Assembly: GCA_029817715.1 (NCBI GenBank)
Contig: JARUPY010000474.1
Location: 9,052,001 to 9,116,000, forward strand
DNA: 64,000 nt
Direction: 5' to 3'
Origin: Melastoma dodecandrum
Lineage: Eukaryota; Streptophyta; Magnoliopsida; Myrtales; Melastomataceae
The notes under the pieces: model-generated
Database searches by the model: none
Told to the model about the DNA's origin: nothing
What the model saw: only the letters and a program-made list of their open reading frames with translations
Shown here: positions 46,501 to 57,683 of the stretch, piece by piece
How positions within the stretch are numbered: the first letter of the stretch is position 1
Layout: the number at the start of each line of letters is the position of its first letter
Made by a program: the position numbers and the translations under genes

Positions 46501-47257
46501 TCTCAATTTCCAAGTCCTCACATAATCGCACAGTGTATCCAACACGTGACTCGCCCAATCGAAATTCACAATCGATCCCGCGTCACTTGTTGACAGTAGA
46601 TATCCCCTTGGGATGTCAAACGCAGTGCCTGGACAGAGGTAACACCCCAGGATGAATAGCACCAGCTCGGCCTTGAATAGTTCATCCGTCGCTTGCCGAT
46701 CGCGCAACTTCTCCTCGACAGACTTCATTGATATCCGCCCAAGTTTTATGTGCTCCCGTAACTCGGGTCGAACACATTCGAGTGAGCCTTTCATTGGAAC
46801 GGGAGATCCCATACAAGTCAGACCCAGAATCGCTTCTACGTCTGCAGGTCTTAACTTGTGTTCCACGTCGTCTATGACAATCACTCGTCTCGTTGGGTCG
46901 AACATCCTCAAGCAGAGCCTCAACGCTCTGTGGTTCATGTTGTGGCTGGCCATGTGCAGTAGCCCCCCGAACCCAACTTCTCTTACCACGGCCTTCCTAT
47001 CCTCGTCGAATGAATTGAAAAGCGCCCACAACTTCTTCGGGCTACACCGTGTGTATATGTAATCCTACCACAATACCAAATGGAGTTAGCATAAAACCTT
47101 ATTGCTCCAACTTCTTCGGACGCAGGACGGACGACCGGGAATTCACCTTCTCAAGGCCAGATGACTTGGTCCGTTTACTGCCTGACCGATCCGCCGGATC
47201 TTCTCTGAAATCTTCCATCTCTTGGTCTTCACGAATGTTGATGTCCTCCATATCCAT
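43555..47257 (-). CDS. MULE-2 Ulp1-like (C48 peptidase) gene, spliced
   Basis: Paralogue of the MULE-1 gene with the same exon plan. Exon 1 is 47147-47257 (ATG 47257, donor GAAG|GTGAAT). The next exon starts at about 47065 with DYIYTRCSPKKLW and runs to about 46470 (DUF1985/PMD-like domain: GLLHMASHN, VIVIDDVEHKL, LVLFILGCYLCPGTAFDI). An acidic linker is at about 45330-45960. Peptidase exons run from about 44880 down: IIDYHGVML, RWYLSSWLG (about 44500-44570), SAAKMPVITI (about 44380), His motif ESHWCLQ (about 44180), Cys motif DCGIFVMKFM (about 43850). The last exon has LAISLIKWPRN and a basic tail to the stop at 43555. The position matching the catalytic Asp of MULE-1 (IIMDT) reads LVLVT here, so the triad seems incomplete and activity is doubtful. 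Confidence 0.75.
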
Positions 47258-47984
47258 TATTGATATACCTAAGCAATCGAGGGTATCAATCAATACTCTA
47301 ATCCGTCCCGACGGCGAACACACCCACACATAAGCAACAACATAATAACAAACCCACGCGAACGAAACCACACCAATCCATTCCAACTATCAAAGAATGG
47401 GATTAATCGCTGCCCCCCCAAATACGCCCAAGCGAACATCCACAATACCCACGGCACCCACAGTGTACGATTAAACCCTAAACACCCAAAGCCCCGAAGG
47501 AACGACCGTGCCCTAATTACCCACGTCCACGGGAAACCACTTCACCGACCACTTCACCCGTACGAACCCACTACGATCCCGCACCTGACGATACCCATAG
47601 CCACCGCCCCGACGAACCAGCACACCCCACGCAACCACTGCCCGACAGATCGGTATACCCTAATTTACCCCATTGGAAGCCCCATCCATCCCGTACCTAC
47701 CCATGAACGTACCTTCGTTGTCTGGCCTGATTTCCTGAAGTAGCATCAAAGGGAGGTAACGCGGTCAAGGAGAACAAACTGAAACGCGAAGAGAAGAATC
47801 TGACCTTCCGGGGGAAACTCACCTGGGAATAAGACCAACACTCAGACGAAGTCTTTTGGGGAATGGGGGTTTGTCCAAAATTGTAATTTCACGTTGACGC
47901 CGGGTTCGGATTTAGGCTCGGTTTTGTTAGTAATATACTAAAAACGTACACAATGAAATTAGTTCCGTCAAATATTTAGCGTTT
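47258..47984. promoter_or_regulatory. Upstream region of the MULE-2 Ulp1-like gene
   Basis: About 730 bp between exon 1 of the Ulp1-like gene and the right GTAC array. No coding similarity. 47400-47700 is C-rich on the plus strand (ACCCACG-type words), as in the matching part of MULE-1 (6780-7300). Promoter/leader role inferred from position. Confidence 0.45.
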
Positions 47985-48837
47985 TGTTATTACTAACATT
48001 GTACTAACTACAGTGTTAGTACATTGTACTAAATGTTACTGTTTTTGTACCAGTACAGTTAGTACAATGTACTAATTGGTACTGTTTTTGTACCAGTACA
48101 GTTAGTACAATGTACTAATTGGTACTGTTTTTGTACCAGTACAGTTAGTACAATGTACTAATTGGTACTGTTTTTGTACTAGTATAGTTAGTACAATGTA
48201 CAAGACTTTTTTAGTACATTTTTAGTACATTACAGGTGTACTAAGTGGTACAAAATAGTAACAGTGTTTTCTAGTACAATGTACTAACTGTACTAGTACA
48301 AAAACAGTGCCCATTAGTACATTGTACTAACTGTACTAGTACAAAAACAGTAACAATTAGTACAATGTACTAAAAAACACTGTTACTGTTTTGTACCAAT
48401 TAGTACACCTGTAATGTACTAAAAATGTACTAAAAAAATGTTGTACATTGTACTAACCATTACTAGTACAAAAACAGTACTCATTAGTACATTGTACTAA
48501 AAAACACTGTTACTGTTTCGTACCAATTAGTACACCTGTAATGTACTAAAAATGTACTAAAAAAGTCTTGTACATTGTACTGACTGTACTAGTATAAAAA
48601 CAGTGACCATTAGTACAATGTACTAACTGTACTAGTACAAAAACAGTGACCATTAGTACAATGTACTAACTGTACTAGTACAAAAACAGTACCCATTAGT
48701 ACAATGTACTAACACTGTAGTTAGTACATTGTTAGTAATAACAAGTGTACTAATTTTTGTTAGTACAATGTACTAAATCAGGGTTGAAATTAGTACATTG
48801 CACGGGACGTCCCACGCACGGGACGTTAGCCGCTCCC
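47985..48837. repeat. Right terminal region of MULE-2, itself a foldback
   Basis: Ends with the complement of the left terminus. The inner edge (ACTAACTACAGTGTTAGTACA at about 48002) repeats, inverted, near the outer end (about 48705-48730). The 850-bp block is therefore a palindrome-like array with its centre near 48290, made of GTACTAAT, GTACTGTTTTTGTACCAGTA and TAGTACATTTTTAGTACATT words. It is longer than the left repeat. Confidence 0.85.
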
Positions 48838-48846
48838 CAAGCGAAA

Positions 48847-51000
48847 GGGACATACACTCAAATTCTTGGAGCGACTACAACCCTCTCAATTTCCGAACTC
48901 CATCGCCAGAACTATTAGCCAATTGCAATACTTTAACATTGCCAGTTCAGTTCACTAAGAGAAAAAAAGCTTACCCCAGAAGAATGCAATGATTCCCTTT
49001 CAATTATGACAAAAAGATGTGGTGATTCCTCGGGCTTTACTGGAAAATGGCTACAGAGGCCTCCGTAGTCGCTTGAACAGCACATGCACCCGTTGCACAT
49101 ACCAATCGGCATTCAGTTACATCCCAAACAGGCATGTTCTTGTTGATAATGGAGCAATAATCAATGTCTTACTCTTAGATGTATAGAAATGCGTTAGGTG
49201 AGACCTACAAGACTTAGAGAAAATCGAAATAAACGTCAGTTGATTCAATGGGAAATTTCTCCCCTTGTATAAGAGTAGTTCTAGTTCGCTTGCAAGTTGG
49301 ATCATACAAACAAGAAACAACTTTTTTTGTCATCGACATGGTAAATTTGAGAGAGATTTGGTTACATAAAGCAGGGGCAATCCCCTCCACACTTCACATG
49401 ACGTTAGCCGTGTGGGGGCACAATGACATTGAAGTAATTACGGGCGAACGTATTAATAAAAGCCCAAATATGCCTCATGTGTGTGCAGGAACATTGAAAC
49501 ATGTAAAGAAAATTACCTTTAAATAGTTACCACCTCGGTGATCCGACTATTGGACCAATGGTTCAACCCTCAAGGAAGTTTGACTAGGTGTTTTTATGAT
49601 GTTCGTCTTCAAGGATGCAGCATTAAACGGGCTGGGACCAAGACACACCCTTAAACGGAGGTCAATGCTGAAATGGACCTATCTCCTCTTGAAGATGATA
49701 TGCAACACGCCGGGCTACATGACGTTGCTTTAGGTGAAACAGCCGAACAACCAAACCAAGTGGAGTGGGAAACCAAGATACTCCCCGACCAAAGTAGATA
49801 GATTGACCGATGAAGGACAAACAAAGTAACACCGTGGCAGACATGATGCATCGATTAGATGTCTATAAGCCTTATAGGGTTAAGAGTTTTTCCATTCCCA
49901 ATGTACGTGTAGACGCACATGTAACTTAATTCCAAAAGTACGAGTCGACACACATTGCAATTTTCCTTTAATCGAACAATAATCTAGTACTTTTATTATC
50001 TCTTGTGATTCATTGAATGAAGTGAACTTGGGGACAAGTGACAATCCCCGGATAACCTGCATTAATTGTTTGTTAAGCGAGGAAATTTCTCAGTTGAGAT
50101 AACGAGTCTTGCCAATATGAACGGATATTTGAGATACAAATCAAATCTTCATAGATGAAGAAGATGTAGATAAGATGGCGTTCAGGTGCTCCATGATGAG
50201 TAAATAATCATGCCATTTGGACTAAAAAGTGCAGGTGTGACGTATTAGAAAACCATGAATTTAGTCTTTAAATGTCTTTTCCTTATATGTAGTTGGGGAA
50301 AACTGCTGAGGTATCCATAGACGGTGGTTGTCTAAATGAAGCTTATATCACCACTTACATTTGAGGGATGCGTTCGGAAACATTAGGGTACATAAACTAA
50401 AGCTAAATCCATTAAAATACATCTTAAAGGACAATTCTTGGGGTTCTTGATTCATCAAAGGATTGATCCCCATAAGAAGAAAGCAATTACAAAATTGCTC
50501 CCCTTTTGATCAGAAAAAATTACAAGTTTTTTTCGGAAGAGTTAATTAAAGCGTTCAACCATCTTTAAGAGAAAAGACCACATGATTTATAAAATGGGCA
50601 GAACAACACGAGGAGATGTTTCAAAAGATAAAATAATAATTAATAAACCATCCTGGCTCATCCTAACCCAAAGCAACCGGCTGTACTTTACGTAGCGGCC
50701 TGTCAATCGAGCGTTGGTATGATGCTAACATAAGAGAGCGAAGAAATATAACGAGTGATATATTATTTGGCAAGAATCCCCACTAAGAGAGAAAATATAC
50801 TCATGAGAAATTATACATGTCAGTTTATTACGTCGTAATGAAACTCTGACACTACAAGATCAAATGATGTATTTGTAGTGTCTCGCTCGACAATAGTCAA
50901 AATATTCTTTGATAACCCCATGCTCACTTAGTGAATTAGTAGATAGAGCCTTCTTCTCTCTGCCTACAATCTTTTCCATAAAAGCATAGTCGTCTATAAA
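48847..51000 (+). pseudogene. Decayed Tat-type Ty3/Gypsy pol (right half, split by MULE-2)
   Basis: Continues the element at 34840-37144. The retropepsin remnant reads VDNGAIINVL (about 49140, active-site Asp retained), VRLQVGSYKQETTFFVID (about 49275) and AIPSTLHMTLAVWG (about 49378). Reverse transcriptase remnants follow: DKMAFRCSM, MPFGLKSAGVTY (about 50210), LKLNPLKY-like and FLGFLIHQRIDP (about 50440-50470). Many stops. The motif wording is that of the Tat/Ogre branch. It is cut near 51000-51100 by Gypsy element A or lost beyond it. Confidence 0.8.
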
Positions 51001-51102
51001 AGGTCATGCCCCTTGTAGAGTTCTTGACTTATTACAGAGAAGCGAATATTGATTCGACAATTATTGATCCCTTAACACTTGAGCGAACGATACTATGGTA
51101 GG

Positions 51103-51856
51103 TGATGCGGGGACGGGGTGGGACGGTTCGGTTGCTCGACGACACAAGCGAATCAATATGGCGAATGGTGACAGGTGTAGGTGATAAACTGGAAAGTAAA
51201 GGGTAATGACGAGTCAACTTCCGAATACAAGCTAAGCCACCACCGAAGAACAGACGTGCCCTACCCGAACCTCGTACAGATACAGCCACAACACCACCGT
51301 ATTTGGACTCGAGGTTGAACGACACCACAACCGAATACAGCTACGCACCACCAGTGTAATGAATGCTCGAATAATCTCGCTACACGCGGAATCCATCAAG
51401 TGATAATAGAAAAAAAGAGACAAAGAGTTTCTGGGGTTAGTTTTCAAATTCAAGATCAGCTGTCCTCTAGGGTTACAAGACAATGGCTTATATAGGCCAC
51501 ACAAAAAAGACAATAAAGAAAAACGAAATAAAAGATACGGAAATAAAATCAAAAGATAAGGAAGGAAAATATAATATTTCATCCCGACAAGATCTGAAAA
51601 GTTAGTGGGGCATGGTAGTGGAGCAGGCGCGACGTTTGGGCTGCAATTTGTCAAACCTGATCCGTCAGATCGTAACCACCTCTTGGGTTTCTTGTCGCCT
51701 CAGCCTCCTTCGTTTGACCGTGTCGCTTCGCCCGAAGACTTTGTCCCTTTGACTGTCGGTTGATTCGACCACTCCACCAGCATGAGATTTCTGATCATCG
51801 CAAGCGAGGCGACTCCAACACCACCCTTGTCGCCCAAGCCCATTCATCTCGCATCA
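51103..51856 (-). repeat. 3' LTR of Gypsy element A
   Basis: 754 bp, TGATGCGGGGACGG...CTCGCATCA on the plus strand; adjacent internal sequence gives the polypurine tract. Confidence 0.9.
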
Positions 51857-53060
51857 TCCTCCCTTTGCTGAAGAAGATTTGTCCTCAAATCTAAGGGGTC
51901 TTCATCATCCTCATAAGACGCAAGATCCTGAATATTGAAAGTTGCCGAGACGCCATATTCTCCAGGCAAGTTGATCTTGTAGGCATTGTTGTTGATCCTT
52001 TCAATGACATGAAATGGTCGATCAGCTCTTGGCATGAGCTTATTCTTTCGGCTAGCAGGGAATCGCTCTTTCCGTAGATGAATCCACACCAAGTCGTCTC
52101 GGTGAAAGATTTTCTCTCGTCGTCCTCGATTAGCCTTTACTTGGTACTTTTCATTCTGCTGCTCAATGATGGTGCGGACCATCTTGTGCTGCTTCAACAT
52201 CTCTTCAGCTCGACGAGCTGCGTTGTTGTCTACCAATCCTTTCTGAGGCAAAGGTAAAAGTTCAACAGAAATTAGTGGGTTAATTCCATACACTACCTCG
52301 AATGGGGAAGCCCGAGTTGTTGAATGTGGAGCTCGATTATATGCGAACTCAGCCTGGGCGAGCTTGATATCGCAATCCTTCTGATTCTTGGTTACCATTG
52401 TACGCATTATTGCTCCCGTAGTTCGGTTCACCACCTCGGTTTGCCCATCAGTTTACGAATGAGAACTAGTGCTGAACAAGAGCTTCGTGCCGAGCTTATG
52501 CCATAAGGTATTTCAAAAGTATCTCAAGAACTTGGCATCTCGATTTGACATGATCGATGAGGTCATTCCATGCAATCACACAACTTCCCGAATGTAGAGA
52601 TCTGCAATGTGCGAGCCATCGTCTGTCTTCCTACAAGGAATAAAATGAGCCATCTTCGAGAATCGATCCACAACTACCATAATCGAATCCTTTTGCCGCT
52701 GGGTGCGTGGTAATCCTAGGACGAAATCCAAGCTCCCGTGTTCCCAAGGTCAATTAGCAACTGGCAACGGAGTGTAGAGTCATTGGGGTTGGACGTGACT
52801 CTTCACCCGCTGGCAAGTAGCGCATCAACAAATCATTTGATTAACGTCCTTAGCCATCTTCAACCGCTAGAAGTGCTCTTGTAGCATCTCAAGCCCGCTG
52901 GCATGTAGCGCATCGACGAATCATTTATTAACGTCCTTAGACATCTTCGGCCAATAGAAGTGCTCTTATAGCATCTCGAGAGTTTTTTGAACACCAATGT
53001 GGCCTGCTAGTCCTCCTCCATGCACCTCTTGAATCAATAGCTCTCTGATAGAACTCCGCG
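51857..53060 (-). pseudogene. Gypsy A integrase region
   Basis: The zinc-binding HHCC part (about 52800-53060) is disturbed by a direct duplication of about 90 bp (two copies of CTGGCANGTAGCGCATC..., starting about 52809 and 52898). The catalytic core lies around 52440-52740 with stops. The open C-terminal frame 51844-52434 has VNRTTGAIMRTM, LAQAEFAYNRAPHSTT and the conserved LPGEYGVSATFNIQDL tail. Confidence 0.75.
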
Positions 53061-53079
53061 GTATGCACAACTTATCTCC

Positions 53080-54400
53080 TCAAAATAGAAATCCGTCCAC
53101 CAGGTTGTACGGATCCTGGACCTTTTCCGCGCATGCTTTGTAAACTTCTCTAAAGTCTATGTCGGTCGAGCACAACTCCTTTAGCATCTTGATCCCGATA
53201 AGTTTCGATTTCATTCTAGCCACCAGATTGGATCTCCTTGATAAAGCATCTGCTACGATGTTCTTCACAACAGACTCATGCTTCAACACGAATGTAAAGG
53301 ACTGAAAAATCTCTACCCACTTCGCATGTCTTCGATTGAGTTTCATTTGTCCATTGATGTACTTCAACACTTCATGATCAGTGTGAAGGACAAACTCTCT
53401 TGGTAGTAAATAGTGGTTCCATGACTCCAAAGCTCGAACAATCGAATAGAACTCTTTGTCGTATATAGGGTAGTTTAGTCGAGCACCTCCCAACTTCACG
53501 CTGGAGTAGGCGATTGGTCGTCCCTCCTGCAAAAGCACACCACCAATGCCAATTCTAGAAGCATCACACTCAACTTCGAATACCTTCTCGAAATAGGGAA
53601 GAGCTAACACAGGTGCTTCGCTCAAGCGGCGCTCCTGCCGACCACTCAAAGGTCGTTCCTTTCAAGCACTCAGTAAAGGGGCCGCAATAGTGCTGAAATC
53701 CTTGATGAATTTCCGATAGAATGAAGCAAGCCCATGGAAACTCTGCACGTCGTGAGCTTGGACCTTGCTTTCGTCGACTCGAATGCCTTCTTCCGACACA
53801 ACATAGCCTAGAAAGACTAAGCTCGACGTCATGAACTCATACTTCTTGCTATTTCCATACAATCGCTGGTCTCTCAGCTTCTCGAACAATTGTCGGAGAT
53901 GATCTAGGCGCTCCCTTTCGCTGCAACTCTACACAAGAATGTTATCGAAATAAACGACAACAAACTTTCCAATGAATGGGCGAAATACTTGATTCATCCA
54001 TCGCATGAAGGTACTAGGTACGTTCGAAAGTCCGAATGGCATGACCACCCACTCATAGAGACCAAACCTAGTTTTGAATGCCGTTTTCCACTCGTCTCCT
54101 TCTCTCATGCGAATCTAATGGTAGCCGCTTCTCAAATCTACCTTCGAAAAAATAGTTGATCCATGAAATTCCTCAAGCATATCATCAAGTTGAGGAATAG
54201 GAAAACTGTACTTGATGGTGATTTGATTGATCGCTCGGCTGTCAGCGCACATTCGCCACGAGCCATCCTTCTTGGGAACAAGAATTACTGGGACAGAACA
54301 TGGGCTAAGACTTTCCCAGACAAAACCACGTTCATTGAGCTCTTCAACCTGACGTTGCAGCTCTTTTGTCTCGTCCGATTGCATCTATAAGCTGGACGAT
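53080..54400 (-). pseudogene. Gypsy A reverse transcriptase and RNase H
   Basis: [22 protein letters not shown] (about 54250-54300), KVDLRSGYH then a stop (about 54115), [18 protein letters not shown], and a catalytic box that reads YFDN instead of YVDD (about 53955). Then [18 protein letters not shown] (about 53790). RNase [21 protein letters not shown] (about 53540-53590), [25 protein letters not shown], and ADALSRR (about 53240). Frames are interrupted at about 54115, 53930 and 53660. Confidence 0.85.
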
Positions 54401-54533
54401 TGGGCAACGATACTCTGGGGATGAGATCGATTTGATGTTGAACATCCCTCAAAGGTGGAAGTCCACCTGGCATCTCCACCGGAAATACGTCCGCAAACTC
54501 CAAAAGGAGCTTTTGAACCTATGGAGGAATGGC

Positions 54534-55000
54534 TTAAGCATGTTCTCCTCCCTCCTCGAACACCATCAACATATAAATCATCCTTTCGCCGTGAATCATC
54601 TGGGTCAACTCCATTCGCGTCGAACTGGAATCTTGCTCGCTTGATGGCATCGCAGTCGTCGTCGATAGGGGTAGAAGGGTGATCTTCTTCTGGTCAAGAA
54701 TGATGGAGTAAGTATTCTTGAACCCATCATGTGTCGCACGTCGGTCGAACTGCCACGGTCTTCCCAATAGCAAGTGACAAGCGTCCATGGGTACGACATC
54801 GCATGTGACGGTATCCTGGTAGTTTTGGCCAATACTCAACGACACCAGAACTTGCTTTGTGACTCTCACGTCACTCTCCTTGCTCAACCACTGAAGCTTA
54901 TATGGTCGAGGATGCGGCTTGGTCGATAACTTCAACTTCTCGGCATGGTAGAAGCCACATTAGTGCAACTCCCACTGTCGACTATCACGTGAGGTGCAAC
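54534..55000 (-). pseudogene. Gypsy A retropepsin
   Basis: IVDSGSCTN (about 54985, DSG active site) followed after a stop by KPHPRPYKLQW, MDACHLLLGRPWQFDRR (about 54740-54800). Family retropepsin flap and dimer motifs are recognisable against the intact copy in element B. Confidence 0.8.
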
Positions 55001-56140
55001 GGGTCTGGAATAGGTTTTTCAGCTATAGCATTTGCATTGAGAGCCTTTCGAACGACCAAGAGCTCTCCCTCATCCGGCTCCTCAATATATTCTTCTTCGA
55101 CGTCCCAAATAGGTTCGCCTAGTTGTTCATCCATCTCCTCTTCACTTGGGTTCTCCATGATAGTTATCGCTCGTCGATTAGGACACTCTGCCACCATGTG
55201 CCCAATCCCCTGGCACTTGAAACACTTCTTCGCCCCAACATTGATAGGTGCGGAACGAGGGTCCACTTTCGCTTTTCTTTTGTCCATCAACGGGTTGGAT
55301 CTTATAAACACACTCCCTTTGCTAATAGGCGTCGTCCTCATAGTCGCTCTAGGACTCCCCTCTTCGCTGGTTGCTTCTCAACCTTATGGGCAAGATTGCA
55401 AACATCCGAGAAACTCCAATACGGTTCAAGCTCCACTGCGTCGGGGACATGTCGTTTCAGTTCTCTTAGGTACCTTGTGATAGTCTACTCTGAAGGCTCA
55501 GATAAATCGCTCTGTATTATCAACCTCTTGAACTCGTGGGTATCCTCCGCTGCACTCGATGTTTGTTGTAACGAATTCAGCTTTGGGTATCCTCCGCTAC
55601 ACTCGATGTTTGTTGTAACGAATTCAGCTTGAGGAATAGATCTTGTCTGTATCGCCCAGTAAGAAATCGCTTCCTCATCGCTCGCTTCATCTTTTCCCAT
55701 GAGCGAATCTTCTCATTTTCTTCCCTTCGATGCTGAAGGTTAATATTTTCCCACCATAGACTCGTATACTTTCGGAGTCGTAAAGCAGCTACCTTCACTT
55801 GTCAATCCTCCGGTGTCTACTCATACTAAAATATTAGCTCAATCAACTGAAGCCAGTCGACGAACTCCTCTGGATCTGGCCTGCCATCAAACTCCTTGAT
55901 ATTCGCACGAATATTAACATGTCTAGTGGGTTGTCGCTTCCGGTGACTAATCCAAGAAAGCTCTTCGTCACTTAAGTCATCCACAAAGGGGTTGTATTCC
56001 TTCGCTGTTTCGACGGATTCTGGAGAACGCTGTCGCGAATTTCATCTTTCTCCAAGAAGCCGCTGCACTTGTTGCCTCAACTCCTCAACTTCCTGCTCAA
56101 GGCAGACTGAACGAGCTTCTTCCAATGTCATACCACGACG
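54985..56140 (-). pseudogene. Gypsy A gag with CCHC zinc knuckle
   Basis: Capsid-type motif VAALRLRKYTSLWWEN (about 55740-55795), MRKRFLTGRYRQDLF (about 55660), then the nucleocapsid knuckle CFKCQGIGHMVAEC (about 55200, CX2CX4HX4C). The frame is broken, at least in part by a 47-bp tandem duplication (55538-55584 and 55585-55631). Confidence 0.8.
55538..55631. repeat. 47-bp tandem duplication inside Gypsy A gag
   Basis: Two adjacent copies, nearly identical, of a 47-base block beginning GGGTATCCTCCGCTGCACTC. Length is not a multiple of three, so it shifts the gag frame. Confidence 0.9.
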
Positions 56141-56179
56141 GAATAGTTCGCCATGACAACCTTGCGCTTTGATACAAAC

Positions 56180-56896
56180 TGATGCGGGGACAGGGTGGGA
56201 CGGTTCGGTTGCTCGACGACACAAACGAACCAATGTGGCGAACGGTGACAGGTGTAGATGATAAACTGGAAAGTAAAGGATAATGAGGCGCTAACCTCCG
56301 GATACAAGCTAAGTTACCACCGAAGAATAGACATGCCCTGCCCGGACCTCGTACGGATACAACCACAGCACCACCGTATCGGGGCGAGGGGTTGAACGAC
56401 ACTACAACCGGTGTAATGAACGCTCGGATAATCTCGCCACATACGGAATCCACCAAGTGATAAGAGAAAAAAAGACTCAAAGAGTTTATAGGGTTTGTTT
56501 TGAAAGCTGTCCTCTAGGATTACAAGACAATAGCATATATAGGCCACCTCAAAGAAAAGACGACAAAGAAAAATGAAATAAAAGATACGGATCAAAAAGA
56601 TAAGGAAGCAAAATGTAATATTTCCTCCCGACAAGATCTAAAAAGTTAGCGGAGCAGGTGCGACGTTTGGGCAGCAATCTGTCAGACCTGATCCGTCAGA
56701 TCGTAGCCACCTCTTGGGTTCATCGTCGCCTCAGCCTCCTTCGCTTGACCGTATCGCATTGCCCGAAGACTTTGCCCCTTCGCCTGTCGCTTCATTCAAC
56801 CATTCCAGCAGCATGAGTTCTTCTTGTCGTCTAGTCATCGCAAGCGAGGCGACTCCAACACCACCCTTGTCGCCCAAGCCCATCAATCTCGCATCA
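56180..56896 (-). repeat. 5' LTR of Gypsy element A
   Basis: 717 bp, TGATGCGGGGACAG...CTCGCATCA on the plus strand; the PBS-like sequence lies at 56160-56179. Confidence 0.9.
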
Positions 56897-57365
56897 GTTT
56901 GTTCGTAAACGCATTATAGAAAGGTGTTGCATTTGTCAGAAAATGCTTAACCATATTGAAAAATGAAGTAGTGTTTATTAGTGAACACTTTAACCAAATT
57001 GAAGATGACATCACGTTCATTAGTAAATGCTCAGTCGAGTGGCGTTGCGTTTGTTAGTTCACTCTTAGCCAAATTGAAGATGATCACGTTTGTTAGTAAA
57101 CTGTCAACAAAAATTGAAAGTGACGCCGTGTTTGTTAGTAACTGCTTGGTTGAGTGTCGTAGTGTTTGTTAGTAAACGCTTAACCGAGTTGAACATGACA
57201 ACGCGTTTGTTAGTAAATGCTTAACCGAATTGAAAGGGGTATTGCGCTTGCTTCTAGCGCATAACCAAGAGAATTGAAAAGTTGTTTAGCATTTATTTCT
57301 AATGCTTAGTCGGAAGGAGCGGTGCTGCTTTCGTTTCTAACGCTTAACCGAAAGGAGGTGTTTGA
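56897..57365. repeat. Tandem array with palindromic GTTTGTTAGTAAAC core
   Basis: About ten degenerate units of roughly 42-48 bp, each containing a GCGTTTGTTAGTAAACGC-like palindrome followed by TTAACCGAATTGAA. No coding potential. It lies between Gypsy elements A and B. Confidence 0.8.
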
Positions 57366-57405
57366 CGTATGACGGGGTGGGATGGTTCTGTCGCTCAATG
57401 ACAGG

Positions 57406-57668
57406 AAGGCGGTCTTCCACTCATCGCCTTCCTTCATTCGAATCTGGTGATATCCATTACGCAAATCCACTTTGGAAAACAAATGCACTCCATGCAACTC
57501 ATCTAACATGTCATATAGTCGAGGAATCGGAAATCGATACTTCACCGTGATTTTGTTGATCGCTCGACTATCCATGCACATTCGCCAAGGACCATCCTTT
57601 TTTGATACCAATATAGCGGGAACTGAGCAAGGGCTCAAACTCTCTCCAACCAATCCTTTTTCAAGCAA
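57406..57668 (-). pseudogene. Gypsy B reverse transcriptase fragment
   Basis: N-terminal [20 protein letters not shown] (about 57600-57650), [41 protein letters not shown] at about 57410. It ends at the deletion junction. Confidence 0.85.
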
Positions 57669-57683
57669 CTCGTCGACCTACCT

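Larger units (their letters stand above)
37154..48837 (+). mobile_element. MULE-2, complete 11.7-kb Mutator-like element
   Basis: Both termini are visible: GGGAGCGGCTAACGTCCCGT at 37154 and its complement ending at 48837, with a 9-bp TSD. Contents from left to right: GTAC-rich left terminal repeat, a tandem pair of unknown minus-strand genes (38175-40714), a transposase (41243-43252, +), a Ulp1-like gene (43555-47257, -), and the right terminal repeat (47985-48837). The transposase has three stops and one accessory copy is broken, so the element is structurally complete but probably inactive. It is inserted in a Tat-type retrotransposon. Confidence 0.95.
37145..48846. repeat. 9-bp target-site duplication of MULE-2
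   Basis: CAAGCGAAA at 37145-37153 and 48838-48846, directly outside the GGGAGCGGC...GCCGCTCCC ends. Nine bases is the canonical Mutator duplication length. Confidence 0.95.
51103..56896 (-). mobile_element. Ty3/Gypsy element A, both LTRs present
   Basis: 5.8 kb on the minus strand: LTRs 56180-56896 (5') and 51103-51856 (3'), ends TGATGC...GCATCA. Inside the 5' LTR is a PBS-like TTGTATCAAAGC (tRNA-iMet type, mutated). Before the 3' LTR is a purine tract (complement of TCCTCCCTTT). Domain order gag, PR, RT, RNase H, INT is typical of Gypsy. The integrase C-terminus (GPF-like RPFHVIERINNNAYK, LPGEYGVSATFN) suggests a chromovirus-type lineage, but the clade is not fixed. All open frames are broken. 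Flanking 5-mers (GTAGG left, GTTTG right) do not match. Confidence 0.9.
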
